Source: Wolfiporia cocos
Taxonomy: Eukaryota > Basidiomycota > Agaricomycetes > Polyporales > Phaeolaceae
Direction: 5' to 3'
DNA length: 64,000 nucleotides
Assembly (NCBI GenBank): GCA_029448655.1
Contig: JACCLO010000021.1
Location: 1-64,000, forward strand
Shown here: piece after piece, positions 1 to 12,697 of the stretch
Position numbering within the stretch: the first letter of the stretch is position 1
Layout of the letters: the number at the start of each line of letters is the position of its first letter
Translations under genes and position numbers: made by a program
Notes under the pieces: generated by a model
What the model saw: only the letters and a program-made list of their open reading frames with translations
The model's database searches: none
What the model was told of the DNA's origin: nothing

Positions 1-2188
1 GATATCGCAGAAGCTCTAGACCACGTTGTACTCGGCGCACTCCCTTACCACCAGTGCATCGTATTCAGCCGTGCAATAGTTTCCGCACTGGCCGATTCTG
101 ACGTGTTTCACCACCATTTTGATGGCGACGCACCAGAAGTCAAAACATTGGGCCGACTCATGGCCCGCCACAATGCTGTTGGACCACTGTGTGATTGAGA
201 ACGGTTGTTTCACGACTCCTTCGATTCGCCTTCCGCAAAGAGTTGATTGTCGAGCTGCTTCTGTCTCTGGGTCCGACGCGTGCAGCAAATCCTCCGGAGG
301 GTGTTAGGTTATAACAGGACTGTTGCGCCATACAAAGCCGGCCATGGTCTGTTACCAGGAGCATTGAGTTCATGTTATGTCCATAGTTGTAATCACCTGG
401 TGTCGTGCTTTCGGGAAGTCATGTTGTGTCATAGAAATGTCGACAATAACGCCGCTGGGCCTCCACAAAGCGCTGATGCCATTCGTCACAATTGCAGGTG
501 CGGCGCATGTTACAGGATCTTCGCACATGGGCTCGTGTTGAATATCAAATTGTTGGACCAGGCGAATCGGATCCGTTCTGTACATGATACGTACACATCC
601 ATCAACAGGACTACATGAAAGGCCCCTAGCTCTCCTATACGTACCCACACAACAGATCATCACAGTCATTAGCCAGATAGTCGTCTCGGATTCGATGCCC
701 TTCGCAGAGGTCGACACGTCAATTATAACCACCGTTGCAATATATGCCTTGATTGTAAGCCTGTGTGATTGCGCTGATTGTCCAGTACGTTGTTTGTGAT
801 CACTCACGAAGTACGTCACCGTCGCTTTTTTGATACGCTCCGCAGTAGAATGGCTTCGCCGCAACCCAGTTTGCTGGTGAATACAGCATTTGGTCGCCGC
901 TGAGCGCGCTCGTGTACATAAGACGGTCAGGCGCATGCTGTCAAGTCGGGAGATGCCTGGCCGGAGCAAGATCGTGGTGGGCAGAGCAATCCTAAATGTT
1001 TAAACCGTAGAGTGGTCCCATACGTTGTCTGAATGCGTGGAGCAACGATCTTGCGTGCCAACTCGGCTTTGACCCCGTCCCAAGAGAGAATGCCGCAGTC
1101 GCTAGTAGCGGCTAGGATGCCCTGGGGTTCTGCTTCGCAGGCCAGAAATTGACCGAGGAGTTAGTCCGCAGCAAGGCTTGAATAAAGAACCGTCCCTTCC
1201 TGGATGACTTCCATGTTTACAGTGACACTTTGAAGACATGGTGTGGGAAGCCCGTAGGCGTGCGTGTGACCTACTTTTGGAAGCAGAACCAGTGTAACTA
1301 TTTTGGTCGCGGCAAATCAACGAGCAAGTCGTAAGTGAACTTACAGGTCGCGAGCCTACGGCAGCAACCGCCCTAACCGGAAGTAAACTGCATCGCCGCC
1401 ATTGTGTTTCAATTGTGGCGATACGATGACGATCAAGCAGCATACAGCATAATGATGACACGTGATGCGGCGGGAAAGCTTGATCTATGCGTGCCTCAGT
1501 AAAGGATCCACAACAATCTGACCGATCTTTGCGACAAGGATGAACATCTGTTGAACTCGAGTGAGTCGCGCTCCAGATGCAAAGCCTCAACAAGATTGCG
1601 AGCGTGATTCCAGGGTTACCAGGACAATTGTTCGAACCACCCTTCCAGTGCATTATGTATTATGCATTATGGCTGATGGTCCTGGAGCGGTCAGTGTGAA
1701 GTAAAACACTGATAGGTAGGATTTTAATCGCATACCACCATCATGCCCTCGATGGCTCGGCCATTGTCGCTTGTGCAGCGCTTCGTGAGTAGGGTAATAC
1801 CCGGCAGCGATGATATAGATGCGAGCCAGTGATGTGTCTGACAAGCAGCGAGCAGAAACAAATCCTAAGCCAAGTTCATGAACGTGATTCCAGGAGAATA
1901 GTCGGGATTGCTATGAGTCTCTCAGCACATAATGTCTGAAGTAACATATCCGTTCGTATCAGAGACCATAAGCTTAGATTGCAGGCACGCACGCACCAAT
2001 ACGAGGTTCGTACGCAGAGCATACTCTCAACGACAGCTAAAACACCGTCGAACTATCGTCCAACTCAGTCACCGCAGACAGCACCAGCGTATGGATTTTC
2101 TCGACATCAGCAAGTGAGCAGAGCAGCAATACAACAACGCCAGCGCATGTCGAGTCGTACTAATAATAGCATCTCTACCATCGCGCAC
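1..2188. other. Gene-poor left edge
   Basis: I find no gene I can name here. Open frames are short, lie on both strands and have no splice-linked continuation that builds a known domain. One minus-strand frame near 16-288 has four to five cysteines and a plausible protein-like composition at its C-terminal end (a GQCGNYC stretch), so the 3' exon of an unrecognised gene may lie there, but no start or domain is visible. The part from about 1.0 to 2.1 kb looks like eroded intergenic DNA. Confidence 0.4.
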
Positions 2189-3789
2189 TCACCGCGCACC
2201 CTCGACGACAGCGGGTTGACCATCCTCGGCCGGGCCAAGCGACTGTGGCTGCGTTCGCGACATTGCGGCACCGAGTGCCTGCGTGCGGAATGCGAGCCCG
2301 CGCGTCTTCTCGATAACGGATTGGTACACCGGGAGTGGTGGCCGGTTAATCTCGATGACATTCTACAGAAAGAATTAGACAAACTGTGGATGCAAGCATG
2401 AGCGCCCGCACCTTCTCGAGATCAATCTTGGCATCTGCGCCCATGCGCGTCTCCCGGATGAGGTTGACGATCCATTTCTCACCCTCGTCTTTGGAGAGGT
2501 TGAGTCTCTCAGAGAGATCGCTGTAGGCGGTATTAAGCGACCCCACGAGCCTCGATCATGGGTGCGATCATACCTAATGTCGATTCTCTGATGTATCCGG
2601 CAGTACGCCTCGCTGATGAGGTAGCGTGCATTGTCCATAAATTCTTCCCGGAATTCGTTCAGGAAGAAGTCATTTGCAACAACATTCTCCGCAAGGCTGA
2701 GCTCCTTCTGAGCTGCCTCGAAGTCGAACTCGACATACAGCTCCTTCAGGAACGCGGTGATGGGGTCCTGATACTGATACTCTTCCATCTGGATGACCTT
2801 CACGATCTCGCGGATCGAGTGCCGCACGCGCGATGAGAGAGCTCCTGACGCAGACTTGCGCGAGAGGACGGCCGCGGTGGCGAGGTAGCGGAGAATCCAC
2901 GGGCAGGATGTCTGGATGGTGTTGAGGTATGTAGGGGAGAGGAATGTCTCCAGGAGGAGGGTGCGCCCCTGGGGGTGGTTGAAGTACACGAAAAGCGACC
3001 AGTGTAAGAGCCATGTGCGCGAGTGAAGCTGCGCGAGCGCGGGGTCGGTCGTGGAAGAGGAAGAGGAGGCGGCAAACGCGGGCACAGACGGCGCGCGCGA
3101 GTCGATTGTCTCGCGGAGGGTGTTGAGCTCCTCGAGTGCGACGTCCCACTTACCGGTGAGGATGTCGGAGGCGAGCTTGCCCCAGTGCGCGGAGATGGTC
3201 AACTCGGGATCGGTGGAGAGCACGCGGAAGTGGTAGAGGTAGTCTGCCGCGCCGCTGTAGTTTCCGTAGGAGTATTGAAACTGGCCGAAGTTGTAGAGGG
3301 CACTGATTTGTTCGAGAGTGACCTGGGTATGCATATGTAGCAGATATATACGGGTCATCAGAGCACGCCTACATTATAGTGTTCCTTCAGGTATTGCAAG
3401 TTTTGGTTCTTGTCCTGTCGCAACGACTGAGCGACTTCGGGGTTTTCGATGACGTTCAAGACAGCCTGTGCCTCTTGCTGCAGACGTTCATTCGTCGAGA
3501 CTGCCTTTTCACGCTTGCCCGCGAACTCTGGGATCGTACATCTCAATATTTGAGGATCGACCTCATACCTGTGTCCCTCACCTTCCGGAACCTCCTCGTC
3601 AGCGTGCAGCTGCTGGAACAAGCTCACAGCATAGTCGACCATGTTCGTCTCCTTCGCGAGCTCGTACTGAGCCGCCTGGACCTGTTCAGCTGGGAAGACC
3701 TCATTCTCGGTCAGATGCGCGAGCAACGGGAAGACCAGGTGGCGATCGCAGTGAGGGATGATAGTCCGGGTGAGGTCGTACTCGGCCAT
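2189..3789 (-). CDS. Eukaryotic translation initiation factor 3 subunit e (INT6/eIF3e)
   Basis: Subunit of the eIF3 complex, which acts on the 40S ribosome in translation initiation. Four exons on the minus strand: 3373-3789, 2574-3322, 2412-2520 and 2189-2362, giving 482 residues, the usual eIF3e size. The first exon begins [10 protein letters not shown] and carries the family N-terminus (LVFPLLAHL). The first splice joins KEHYN to VTLEQI, restoring the conserved EHYNVTLEQI. Exons 2 to 4 hold the PCI domain, including [17 protein letters not shown] and the [11 protein letters not shown] winged-helix segment, and the protein ends with the conserved [22 protein letters not shown] stretch (split here: VIEINRPP, then [11 protein letters not shown]) and a short acidic tail. 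Introns are 49-53 nt with GT-AG ends. It is transcribed away from the MPDU1-like gene; the two starts are 187 bp apart. Fully open with no lesion. Confidence 0.96.
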
Positions 3790-3976
3790 TTTGTGGGGAA
3801 TCTCAAGCGATGCGGAGTGCTGTTCGCCTGTTCAAGACAGAAAAATCAGGGACTCCGGAAAAGGCAATTATGCCGCACGTGTCACGACGCGCTCATACGG
3901 GGAGACACGTCTGCGGCCAACCAGCTTGCTCCTATACCGCGACTGCCTCATCCCCCGCGCCTGGTTTGCTGCTCAA
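3790..3976. promoter_or_regulatory. Shared divergent promoter between eIF3e and the MPDU1-like gene
   Basis: The 187 bp between the two start codons must hold both core promoters and 5' UTRs. I see no clear TATA box on either strand, which fits constitutive housekeeping expression. That inference rests on spacing and orientation only. Confidence 0.5.
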
Positions 3977-4977
3977 ATGACCACAATAACCAGAAATCTG
4001 CCGTGGTTCATCAAGGACCTTGGCGTCTCGATCGTCGGCCAGGTAGATTGGAGGTATTTGCTATGATAGCCGCGTTCAGCTCACAAATTTATCAGAATTG
4101 CTACGCGTCTCTGGTCGAGAATCTGGATTTTGGCGATGTCGATTGCATCAAGTATTCTCTCTCTAAAGGTCTGGGAGTGGGCATTGTCGTTGGCGGGTCC
4201 ATCATGAAGGTGCCCCAGCTGCTCCTAAGTGAGTCTCCTGAATCCCGCTCTGTCCGCCCACTGACTTGCACAGTCGTTTCCGCGCGATCCGCGCGTGGCC
4301 TCTCGCTGCCGGCCTACGTGCTCGAGACGCTCTCGTACGCAATCACGCTTGCGTACTCATACCGGAACGAGTTCCCGTTCTCCACGTACGGCGAGAACCT
4401 CTTCCTCGCCCTCCAGAACGCCATCATCACTCTCCTCATCATCCACTACCCATCCTCGCGGCAGCTCGCGCACGCGCAACCCACCACCCTGCGCGTCCTC
4501 TCCGCCGCGGCGCTCATGCTCCTCACCGCGCTCGCCTTCGTCGCGCTGCCCGCCGCGGCGCTCGCGCCCCTCCAGCTCGCGACGCTCCCGCTCTCGCTCT
4601 TCTCCAAGCTCCCGCAGATCCGGCAGAACCACCGCGCGCGCAGCACGGGTCAGCTCTCCGCGTTCGCCGTCGTCGCACAGATCGGCGGCTGCCTCGCGCG
4701 CCTCTTCACCACCGCGACAGAGGTCGGCGACCCGCTCGTCAGCGCGGGCTTCGCGCTCGCGCTCCTCCTCAATTGCGTGCTCGGCGCGCAGATGTGGATG
4801 TACTGGGGCCAGGAAGAGAAGGAGGAGCTCAGCAAGGTCAGCATTGGCCACCCTGCGGACGAGAAGCCAAGGACGCAGTGGCGCCCACCAAGCCCTCCCG
4901 TGGAGGTCGTCGTCCCTCCTGCATCGCCGTCCACACGGCAGCCATCTGGCAGGAAGTGGGCCAGAAAAGTAGATTGA
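3977..4977 (+). CDS. MPDU1-like mannose-P-dolichol utilization protein (PQ-loop membrane protein)
   Basis: Multi-pass ER membrane protein of the MPDU1/Lec35 family, needed for use of dolichol-phosphate mannose and glucose in glycan and GPI assembly in animals. Three exons (3977-4042, 4096-4228, 4274-4977) encode 300 residues. After a short N-terminus, the first PQ-loop reads GIVVGGSIMKVPQLLL and the second reads LSLFSKLPQIRQN, each within a hydrophobic hairpin. About seven hydrophobic segments follow one another, with the conserved SARSARGLS and YGENLFLALQN between them. The C-terminal 45 residues are charged and proline-rich and probably cytosolic. The start at 3977 is chosen because it opens the exon whose splice restores the family frame (VGQ joined to NCYASLVEN). 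Introns are 53 and 45 nt. Confidence 0.93.
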
Positions 4978-5205
4978 CCTGTATTGCACATCGCCAGTAT
5001 CTCTGGGTATGTGGGTATGGTATGTTCCTATGTAATTGTCGATAATATGCGGGTGTTTTGGATATATTACTTATTTCCAATGGCTTGACACGAACATCCT
5101 TGGCTCCGTGGTTTCAGTCAGTGTTAGGTTCCTGCGCTTGAGCTGTCCTCTCTCGCTCGGCCGCCGCGGAGGCTTCACTTGCACGTCGAATACGCCAGGT
5201 CTTTG

Positions 5206-7075
5206 TCAAACAGAGTCAGCCTTAATCCAGTTCGCAACGAAATGGCGCACCAATTCGTAGGTCTTTACAGCATCCTCATAAGAACTCAATATGCTGCCAT
5301 GAGCCTTGGGGTCTTTGACCGCCTCGATAAACGTCGACAATTCCGTGTAGAACGGGTCGTCCTAAACATAATATGGTTCTTCAGAACCACGAGTGCCATC
5401 TGGATGACTCGGCGACACACACATCGGTGAAGCTGATCAATTCTACCAAACGAGAGGTTCAGTGCGTCATGTTGCGATCGACTGACAAACATACATACCT
5501 TCACCCACCAAGCCCGGTCGCCGCACCGAGAGCACGGGCGATCCGTACGGATCCACGAGCTTCAGCCGGAACCCGTCGGCATACACCTCGAACTCGGTGT
5601 CGTACGTCGTCCCTGCCGTCCGCATGCACGCTAGCTGTCAGACTGCGCCGCTCCCAGTCGCGCGCCTGCTCACCATGCAGCGCAATGACATGCGTCAGCG
5701 CGCCGACCGCGCCGCCCTTGTACTTCCACGTCGCGCTCGTCAGGCGCGGGAGCCGGCGGGCGGGCGGGACGACGCCCTCGTCGAACCGCTGCGCGGAGAG
5801 CGCCCCCGGCGCGTCGTCGTGCTCGACCGTGTGTGCGGCGACGGAGGGGAGGGAGACGTCCCCGCCGAAGTAGCGCGAGAGGTCGCCTGCGGATGCGTCA
5901 GATCGAGTCAGGTAGAGGAGAGGAGGTGAACGGCACGCGCAGAAATGGGTGGCCTGCTCGACGATGGCTGGGGGCAGGCTCGTTATCGATGGGTCAGAAC
6001 GGGGAATAGATCGACGCACGGCCGCCGGAGGACGTTTTGTCCCACCATGACTGCACGCAGATTTAGCACGGTCGCGCGCGAGGCAGGAGTAATACTCGCG
6101 AGTTTTCGGGCGTACTCGCTGTCTCGTGTCAGCGAGAATAGGGGGATGCGCGTAATCGGACGTACTATGCCATCACGTATCTCGCGTTGGTACCCATGAC
6201 CACGAGCTTGTTCTCGCGTACGATTTGCCTTCAGTGCGACGTCGTCGAGCGATGCTCAAATCCACAGTTCTGAACTCACTTCATTCTCTGCACAGCTACG
6301 ACCTCGCCATCAGCCACGCGGAGATACAAGTTGAACTCGTGCTACCTTTTGAATATCGTAGCATGTACCCCACCCCGACGAGCGTGCCCTTCTTCTGCAG
6401 TTCTGCCGCCACGCGCCAACAGGCCTCCTCCGCGCCACTACTCACCGGCTTCTCCACGAACAGAGCACATTCGGGGAATGCACTTACGAGTTGCAGCTCC
6501 AGATCCTTGCCTGGCAGATCGCTCCCCCTCACAAACGGAGGGGCGCCGACGATCGCCACCCTTCAACAATCACCGCAAGTTTCACTAACACTGAAGTAAA
6601 TATCTGACACTTATAGACCCACCTCGGCGACGCCTCCCCCGCAAGCCCGCCACTGGCAGCTGCATCGGCGACAGAGGGAAACACCTTACACGACGCGTAC
6701 GCGGCCGCGCTCGGCCCCGCGAGCTTGCCGTCGAGCGCCGCGCGCGCTCGGGTCACGTCCGGGTCGACGAGCCCGACAACGCGCAGGTCTGCGCCCAGCA
6801 CCCTGCGGCGCCGCGTAAAATCAATTTCGGCTGCGACAAGCATGGCAGATTGGCGGCGACGCACTGCTCGAGACGGAGGCTCTGGTTGATTGTGGCGTGT
6901 TAGTGTCAGCGTTTGGCGCGAATATTAAATGTCACAGGCTTGCGCCGATACTGACGTGGTTCCACGGGCCCTCGACCGATCCTACGACGGTCGTATGTGA
7001 GATTGACGATGCGTGCGATCTTGGACACGCACCAAAGTTGATCTCTCCCGCGCCGATGAGCAGGATGTTGAACAT
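5206..7075 (-). CDS. Gfo/Idh/MocA-type NAD(P)-dependent oxidoreductase, 12 exons, with an in-frame TAG
   Basis: Rossmann-fold dehydrogenase resembling uncharacterised fungal oxidoreductases. Exons on the minus strand: 7033-7075, 6956-6981, 6865-6881, 6623-6802, 6346-6560, 6280-6295, 6166-6228, 6100-6118, 6020-6050, 5674-5967, 5499-5612 and 5206-5399. The N-terminus MFNILLIGAGEINFG is the dinucleotide-binding loop; GSVEGPWNH, LRVVGLVDPD, ALFVEKP (the Gfo/Idh EKP motif), VGYMLRY, PIVEQATHF and LSRYFGGDV follow in family order. Substrate unknown. Three oddities. The exon before SWWDK ends at a GC donor (GC-AG intron 6051-6099). The segment around 5878-5930 looks like an intron (CTGAC branch-like site, GCAG end) but can only be kept in frame unspliced. 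A TAG at 5362-5364 interrupts an otherwise well-conserved C-terminus, after which DDPFYTEL and the remaining 50 residues continue in frame. It may be a recently damaged gene or an assembly error. Confidence 0.75.
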
Positions 7076-8099
7076 GATATGTGCAATCAGGTCGGATCAC
7101 GGCAGTGCTGCGTTAATAGCGAGGGGGCACGTGTAGACGTCTGAGTCGGGTCGCTGAGCGGGAGCGGGAAGCGGACTCCGAATGAGCATTTCGTGAATTG
7201 TCGGTGTTCTGAGCCCGGAGTGGCCGATGCGCAGTATCTGCTATGTCAAATTTGCAAGGTGCATGCGTCTACCCGGGCCCGGCAGCTTCAACGCTTGGCA
7301 CACATTGTGAACAAGATGGTACGTTGCATGAGCGTTCACGACAAGCAGTAAGAGTCGAATGAATTTGACCACAGTTATATTTAGAGCGCCTTCTGAGGTG
7401 CAGTGAGGGCATACGTACCTATATATGTCAGGCTTGAGTACCGAATCTCGATCATCCGCCAGACCCTGATCAGGCAGGCCACCTGCTGCTTTCGGAGCGC
7501 GCCACATCACCCCTTCCTTGTCATCATCATAATTGCATAACGGTGACTTGAGCTGCGTGATTACGTATACGAACCTATTCCGCACATGCACCACGCACGA
7601 ACATCCGCTTAAGGACCCTTCGCCTTAAGTCTCCGGGCCGCAACATCCATCGTCAAACGCGAAACGCAAATATGGGCGGCTCCAACGGGTGTCCGACGCC
7701 GGGAGTGGGATATATTTGGACCGCGGGCGCATCAAGCATCTAGAATCTAGAACAAGCGCCTGCATTTCCAGGAATCTTCCACGTGCGGGCAACGTATCGA
7801 GGCTGCTGTGTGTGCTGCGCCGACTCGTCCGCAATCGTGCTCCAGGCTATGTGCTTTTCTGTCTGCTCCTCTCCACTCTGTCATTTTCCCCTACTAGATG
7901 ACAATGGTCCGCGTCACCAAGACATTTGGCGTTGCGGAAAAGAAGGGCGGATGGCTGTGACGCCGTCAGTTGGCCTCACGGGCGTCCTCGCGCTGTGCAG
8001 GTGCAGGTGCGAGTGACTGCGTCTCTCTCGTGCATTCGCCAAATGACGCGAATTTTCATCCTAGTACGCTGCGAGACAGGTCGTCGCAGGGATCGTCCT
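7076..8099. other. Intergenic, nothing recognised
   Basis: About 1 kb between the oxidoreductase start and the first Ser/Thr-rich gene. A minus-strand frame at 7241-7594 is open for 117 codons but has no recognisable domain and no flanking splice continuation. The rest contains the upstream region of the 8.1-kb gene. Confidence 0.4.
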
Positions 8100-9813
8100 C
8101 AGGCGATTCAGGTGCTACTCTTTGAAACTCAAGCCGCAGCAGCGCAAACCTCGACAGCGGGCTACTCCACCTCTGATAATACTGCAACCTCAAATACCGC
8201 CGTCTCCGAGCAATACATATACTTCAGTTCCATCTCGCGAGAGCGAATCTAGTATCCGTCCACCTCGTCCAATGCGCCGTCGAGCACTTCCACCCCTCCG
8301 CCGGCTTACCGTATCGTGAGTACATTCCGTTTGAATTTGCAAGTGCCCCTGCGACGATCCAAAATCAGGTCGAGCTCTACAGATAACAGCACCTCCGTCT
8401 TCGAGCGATTCGACATCGTCTTCGAGCCAACACACACCTCGACTTCTTCCATACGCAGTCGACGACATCACATCCTCTCGTCTTCGTCAGAGTCCTCCAG
8501 TTCTAGCCCTACGCATCATCTTCTTCATCAACACAGTCGACATCCTCATCACATCCTCATCCACATCCTCATCCACATCTACATCCAAATCTACATCGTC
8601 CTCACCCGCCTCCGCAGACATCGAGTTCCTCATCGCCACAGTCCCCCACTCCAACATCAAGTCCAAACGAGTTCATCCTCTTCGCCCTTGCCCGGGCCGA
8701 CGTCGGCCTAACCAGCCGGACGCCTACGCCTACGCCATCCTCATCATCCACGAACGCCATCAAGCACGAGCACGAAGTCACGTCCACCTTCACGTCCGCC
8801 GTCATAGTCACCGTCAACGGGGACACCAACCACGGTAAGTCCAACCCCCCGCACCCGCCCCCCACGCTGAACCCTCCCGCAGAGCTTCTCCATCGGCGCG
8901 ACGGTGATCAGGCTCGAGCCAGCCGGGCACGTCCGAGCTCGACGAACGCGGGGATCATCGCGGGCAGCGTCGTCGGCGGTGACGGCCTTCCCTCGCGCTC
9001 GCGCTCGCGATGGCGCTCTTCTACCGGCGGCACCAGGACAAGAAGCCGTTCTTCTTCCGCCGCAAGCGCCCCACGCCCCGCAACATGCTCCTCGCCGGCG
9101 AGGACATGGACCGACGACCTCCCCATGCAGGGCTACCGCGACTTCCCGTCCGCCCCCCTCCTCCCGCGCGCCTCGTCCTTCATCGCCGCCAGCCTCTCCG
9201 GCGCGCCGATGCACCCGCACATGGCCGCCGACCCCGCGCCCGCGTTCGCCCGCCGCCCCGCCCGGCGCAGGTGGCAGGCGTTCCCCCCGCCGCCTGGCGC
9301 AGGTGCAGGCGCCCCGCCGCCCGGCGCAGGTGCAGGCGTCCCCCCCGCCGGCGGGTGTCCTCGCCGCCGGGCGCGGGCGAGCGGCACAGCCGAGCCCGTA
9401 CCTCCTCGGCCTGCGCGCGTCCGAGTCGGGCTCCATCTTCCAGGAGTCGGTCTGGCCGCCGCCGCGCGCGCCGCTGATCGACCCCCGCTCGCGGGCACGG
9501 GCTCGTCGGACGACCTCGCGCGCATCGTCGACGACGTCATGGGCCCCACGCGCACTGCGAGTGGGGGAGGGGCAGGCGGGGGCGGGTGCGGGGCACACGC
9601 GCACGCCGTCGGGCGCGCCGCTGCTCGCCGCGCCGGAGTCGCCGGGCTCGCCGGAGCGCACCGCCGTGGCACAGCCCGCTGTTCGTGACGAACATGGGCG
9701 CGAGGACGGCGTCGATCATGAGCGCGGCGAGCCCCGCCGCTGGGCGGCGCCGCGCCGCCCTGCGCCCGTCGGAGGACGAGGAGCCCGGCATACCCATGGG
9801 CGAGGCGATCTAG
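8100..9813 (+). pseudogene. Ser/Thr-rich single-pass membrane protein gene with several frameshifts (copy A)
   Basis: Reading across frames, this stretch encodes a long Ser/Thr-rich N-terminal part (about 8110-8800; runs such as SSSTSSSTSTS), then the segment TSTFTSAVIVTVNGDTNH with a GTAAGT donor after it near 8834. A glycine-rich entry to a membrane helix (GIIAGSVVGG near 8950) leads into a helix rich in Leu/Ala ending MALFYRRH at about 9010-9035. A basic KKPFFFRRKRPTPRN stretch follows, then a Pro/Ala-rich cytosolic tail that ends PGIPMGEAI at 9811-9813. The order (sugar-bearing stalk, one helix, cytosolic tail) matches fungal cell-wall sensor-like proteins; function is inferred. The frame changes at least near 8690, 8975, 9105, 9370 and 9670, with no splice sites to explain it. 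Such single-base shifts may be sequencing errors in a very GC-rich gene or true decay. The 12.7-kb gene has the same architecture. Confidence 0.5.
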
Positions 9814-12697
9814 GCGCGCCCGCCGTGGGGACGCGGATCGCCTCGCGGATTTGCCTTGCTGTCTGTCGCCCGCCGCCTTCGCGGATTTTTTTTGTGAGTG
9901 TAGTGTAGATCTGCTTCGCCGTAGTGCTGCTATTGCATGCTTCGTGGGTTTTCTCGGACCGTCAGTGTAGACGTTTTGCGGTGTATGTAATACGCCCGGC
10001 TTGGACTCGGATAGGATAGCACGGACCCATGCACAGTTTCCCCCCTTCATTGCTCGCGCTTTTTTGTTGCGTTTCGCACCGTACCACGATACCGCTCACT
10101 ACTGACATTGACAATCTCACCATTCGGCTTGTCGCAGCATGGTTCGACCACGGCACACTAGGCCGCTGGCTCAGGGCGCTGCGAGTGTGCATGGGATTCG
10201 TACTTATCACGGTGGATATGCAATTGCAAGTGCATAGCTTGTTTCGTTGTGGCGCGCGCCATGCCGAGACGGATTTGCATAAGATACCGAATACTTACCC
10301 GGGTACCAGGCCGCGGCCACTGGCAGCATCATTTGGTGTGTGATCGAGCTTTGGCCAGCAGAAGGTTGTTAGGGCCTGGGCCCTCACACACATCGGGATT
10401 GCCAACTCCTGTGCGACGTTGAGAAGGCGTATTGAACGGGTCTGGACTCAACTCCTCGACAGTGCGTTAGACAAAGTGGACCGTACACGCATTATTATCT
10501 CCGTGAATTTGACATAGCAGATGCCGCGCATGCTGCCTGGCCATCCCGGGTTCAGGGCATCGGCAAGTGTACCTCGGTCTTCAGAGGAAAGGACATGCCC
10601 ACTCGAAGTCCGCATCCCACTCCCACTCACCGACCGCCGAGTCACATTTTGCCCCGTCCGGACGTCTGGAATCAATGACCGACCCGTCCCCGCAGCGCCG
10701 CGATCTGTCCGACCGCAACTTCTAGGCTCAATCATCCTGTTCATCGGCGCACGGAAGAGATCGACTCTGCAGCCGGTAGGTTCTCAGGATCAATCGATTC
10801 ACACGTCGCCGAAGTATCGGCACAGACTGCGAGTAGCATATGAGGAATTATGTCGAAGGGCCAATATGGAACATGTCAACGTCAGTGTCGGCGGGAAGCT
10901 TGTGGCAATCATGCTATATACCCACTCTGGGTCGTTTCACGCGCACGCGCACTGACACGACGCGCCACAGTCGACCAGAGCCCGTCTCGATTCAGTGCGC
11001 CGCAGTCAGTCTGCCACGCTCGCCCCGACGAGACGGATATATATGCGACGTCGGGGGGAAAGCATCGCCGAGGTGGTCAGAAGCATATATCTGATGACTG
11101 CGGAGGTACGTCCTTCCCGAGGCCGTCGACGTCGATGAATCGCGGCTGTCGTCGGTGCTCCTCCGTGATCGAGGGAAGCAAGAAGTACTGTTGGAGCTGC
11201 AGCTCGCGGATGCGCTTCCCGCGGCGTGTGCTGTTCGAAGAGAAAGAGAAGCGGCGATCGGTACCGCGGCGGGGGCCCGCTATAGATCGAGCGGTGGAGA
11301 ATGGAAGACTTCGTCAGGGTGTGGCATAGTTCGAGACCTTCCCCGTCGGATGGGCGGGATGATGCGCCGAGGACGCGCGAAAGGCGACGCGCGGCTTAAT
11401 GAGTCGCGTCCACGTGACCGCGCACGCGCGCCAGCTGCCAAGGGGTAGTGCTCTCGGGGACGGACGGGCAGTGCGCCGCAAGGTCCGGGTGGCAGTCCTG
11501 CGAGCACATGCGCAGGGGGAGAATAGCATAGACGGCGCGGTAGATTCGTACATACGGCGCCAAGGAGAGGACAGTGAACTGTGGCTGCACCGCCACGGGC
11601 GTTGTTCACAACAGCTCGCGGTGAGAGACGATTTTGCGGTGCGGCACGGACCTGCCGTGATCAACTGCTCCACTCCCCAGCGTCTGCGCAGATGTATTTC
11701 GTCGTACGAGGTGGGGGCGAGTTCGCGGTCCTGACCTGGATAGGGGCAGCGAGGAACGCAGTCACCGCCTGCAAGCCGGCATGGGAGGGGCCCACAGCCG
11801 GCGGGTCGGCGCAGCAGCGTGAGTAGAATCATGGAGGCGTGGGACGCAAGGGCCCCGACAGCTGCGGGGATGATGGAGCACGTAGATGTTGGGGAGCCTG
11901 CACCACTTACTGACAGATACAGCGAGCGGCGGTGCCTTGAGTGACGCACCCACTGAGGATCGATTTGTGCACGCCGCACATGGATCAACGTGTCGCCCAG
12001 GTTAGCTGAAAGCGCAGCAAGCAGAGCGAGACGCCATTGTCCATCGCTGACGCTGGAGCTGGGAAGCATCGCAGGCCGACGCCGGGGTCGTGGCGTGACT
12101 CGCCGTGCCCCCAAACGTGTGCGAGAAGCAGCAGGACAGACGCCGTGTCACCATTCGACATGCTCTCCACGCGTGCCACTCCTATTATCGTGCGTGACAC
12201 AGTCCGCGGCCCTGGCGTGATGCGCGCGCATGCATTCCGCGGGGACGACCGCTGCGTACATGTGAGCAGGACAAGCGCGGTGCGCAATGCCGTGCGAGAG
12301 AAGGACACTGGGGCCTGCTGGATTTGCCGAGGTCGGACCACGAGAAAACAGGTGGAGGCCTCCGCCAAGCTCGCACGCAGCCCGGGCTCGCGTCCCCGGC
12401 GCCACTCCTCAGCGGGCGCGATGCGATTAATATTGTGCATACCTCCCTCTGCATTGCAGCGGGCACGCAGCCGCCATTGCGCATGCTTGCGCGTAACGGC
12501 GGGATCGCGGACTCCAGCCGCGAATCTCGGAAACCAAACGCGGATTGTTCCTGCGCGCCGACGCTCCGACGGCGAAAAAAGACATGTGACCGGAGCGCAT
12601 CGGCGGGCGGCTGCACAGGGCGATTTCGGGGGACTCACGCCTCCTTTATATAGCGGGCAGGGCTCGCGGGCGCACGCCTGCCTCTGTCTGCCCGCCG
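9814..12697. other. Intergenic stretch before the second Ser/Thr-rich gene
   Basis: No gene supported. Long overlapping open frames on both strands at 11.3-12.9 kb come from high GC content; they are Arg/Ser/Ala-rich, overlap each other and contain no known motif. A 45-bp segment at 11387-11435, with a CACGTG core, is similar to one at 19589-19635 and is reported as a finding. The last 300 bp hold the promoter of the following gene. Confidence 0.4.
12647..12652 (+). promoter_or_regulatory. TATA box of the 12.7-kb gene
   Basis: TATATA 46 bp before the ATG at 12698, in a CTCCTTTATATAGC context. Position and sequence fit a core promoter; several other genes in the window have a TATATA at a similar distance. 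Confidence 0.55.

Noticed and set aside
4357..4989. 210-codon minus-strand frame opposite the MPDU1-like gene
   Set aside because: Pure antisense shadow of a GC-rich exon; composition (Glu/Arg runs) mirrors the plus-strand codons and no motif is present.
8744..9661. 305-codon minus-strand frame opposite Ser/Thr-rich copy A
   Set aside because: Low-complexity Arg/Gly shadow; the plus strand has the helix and stop-transfer in a sensible order.
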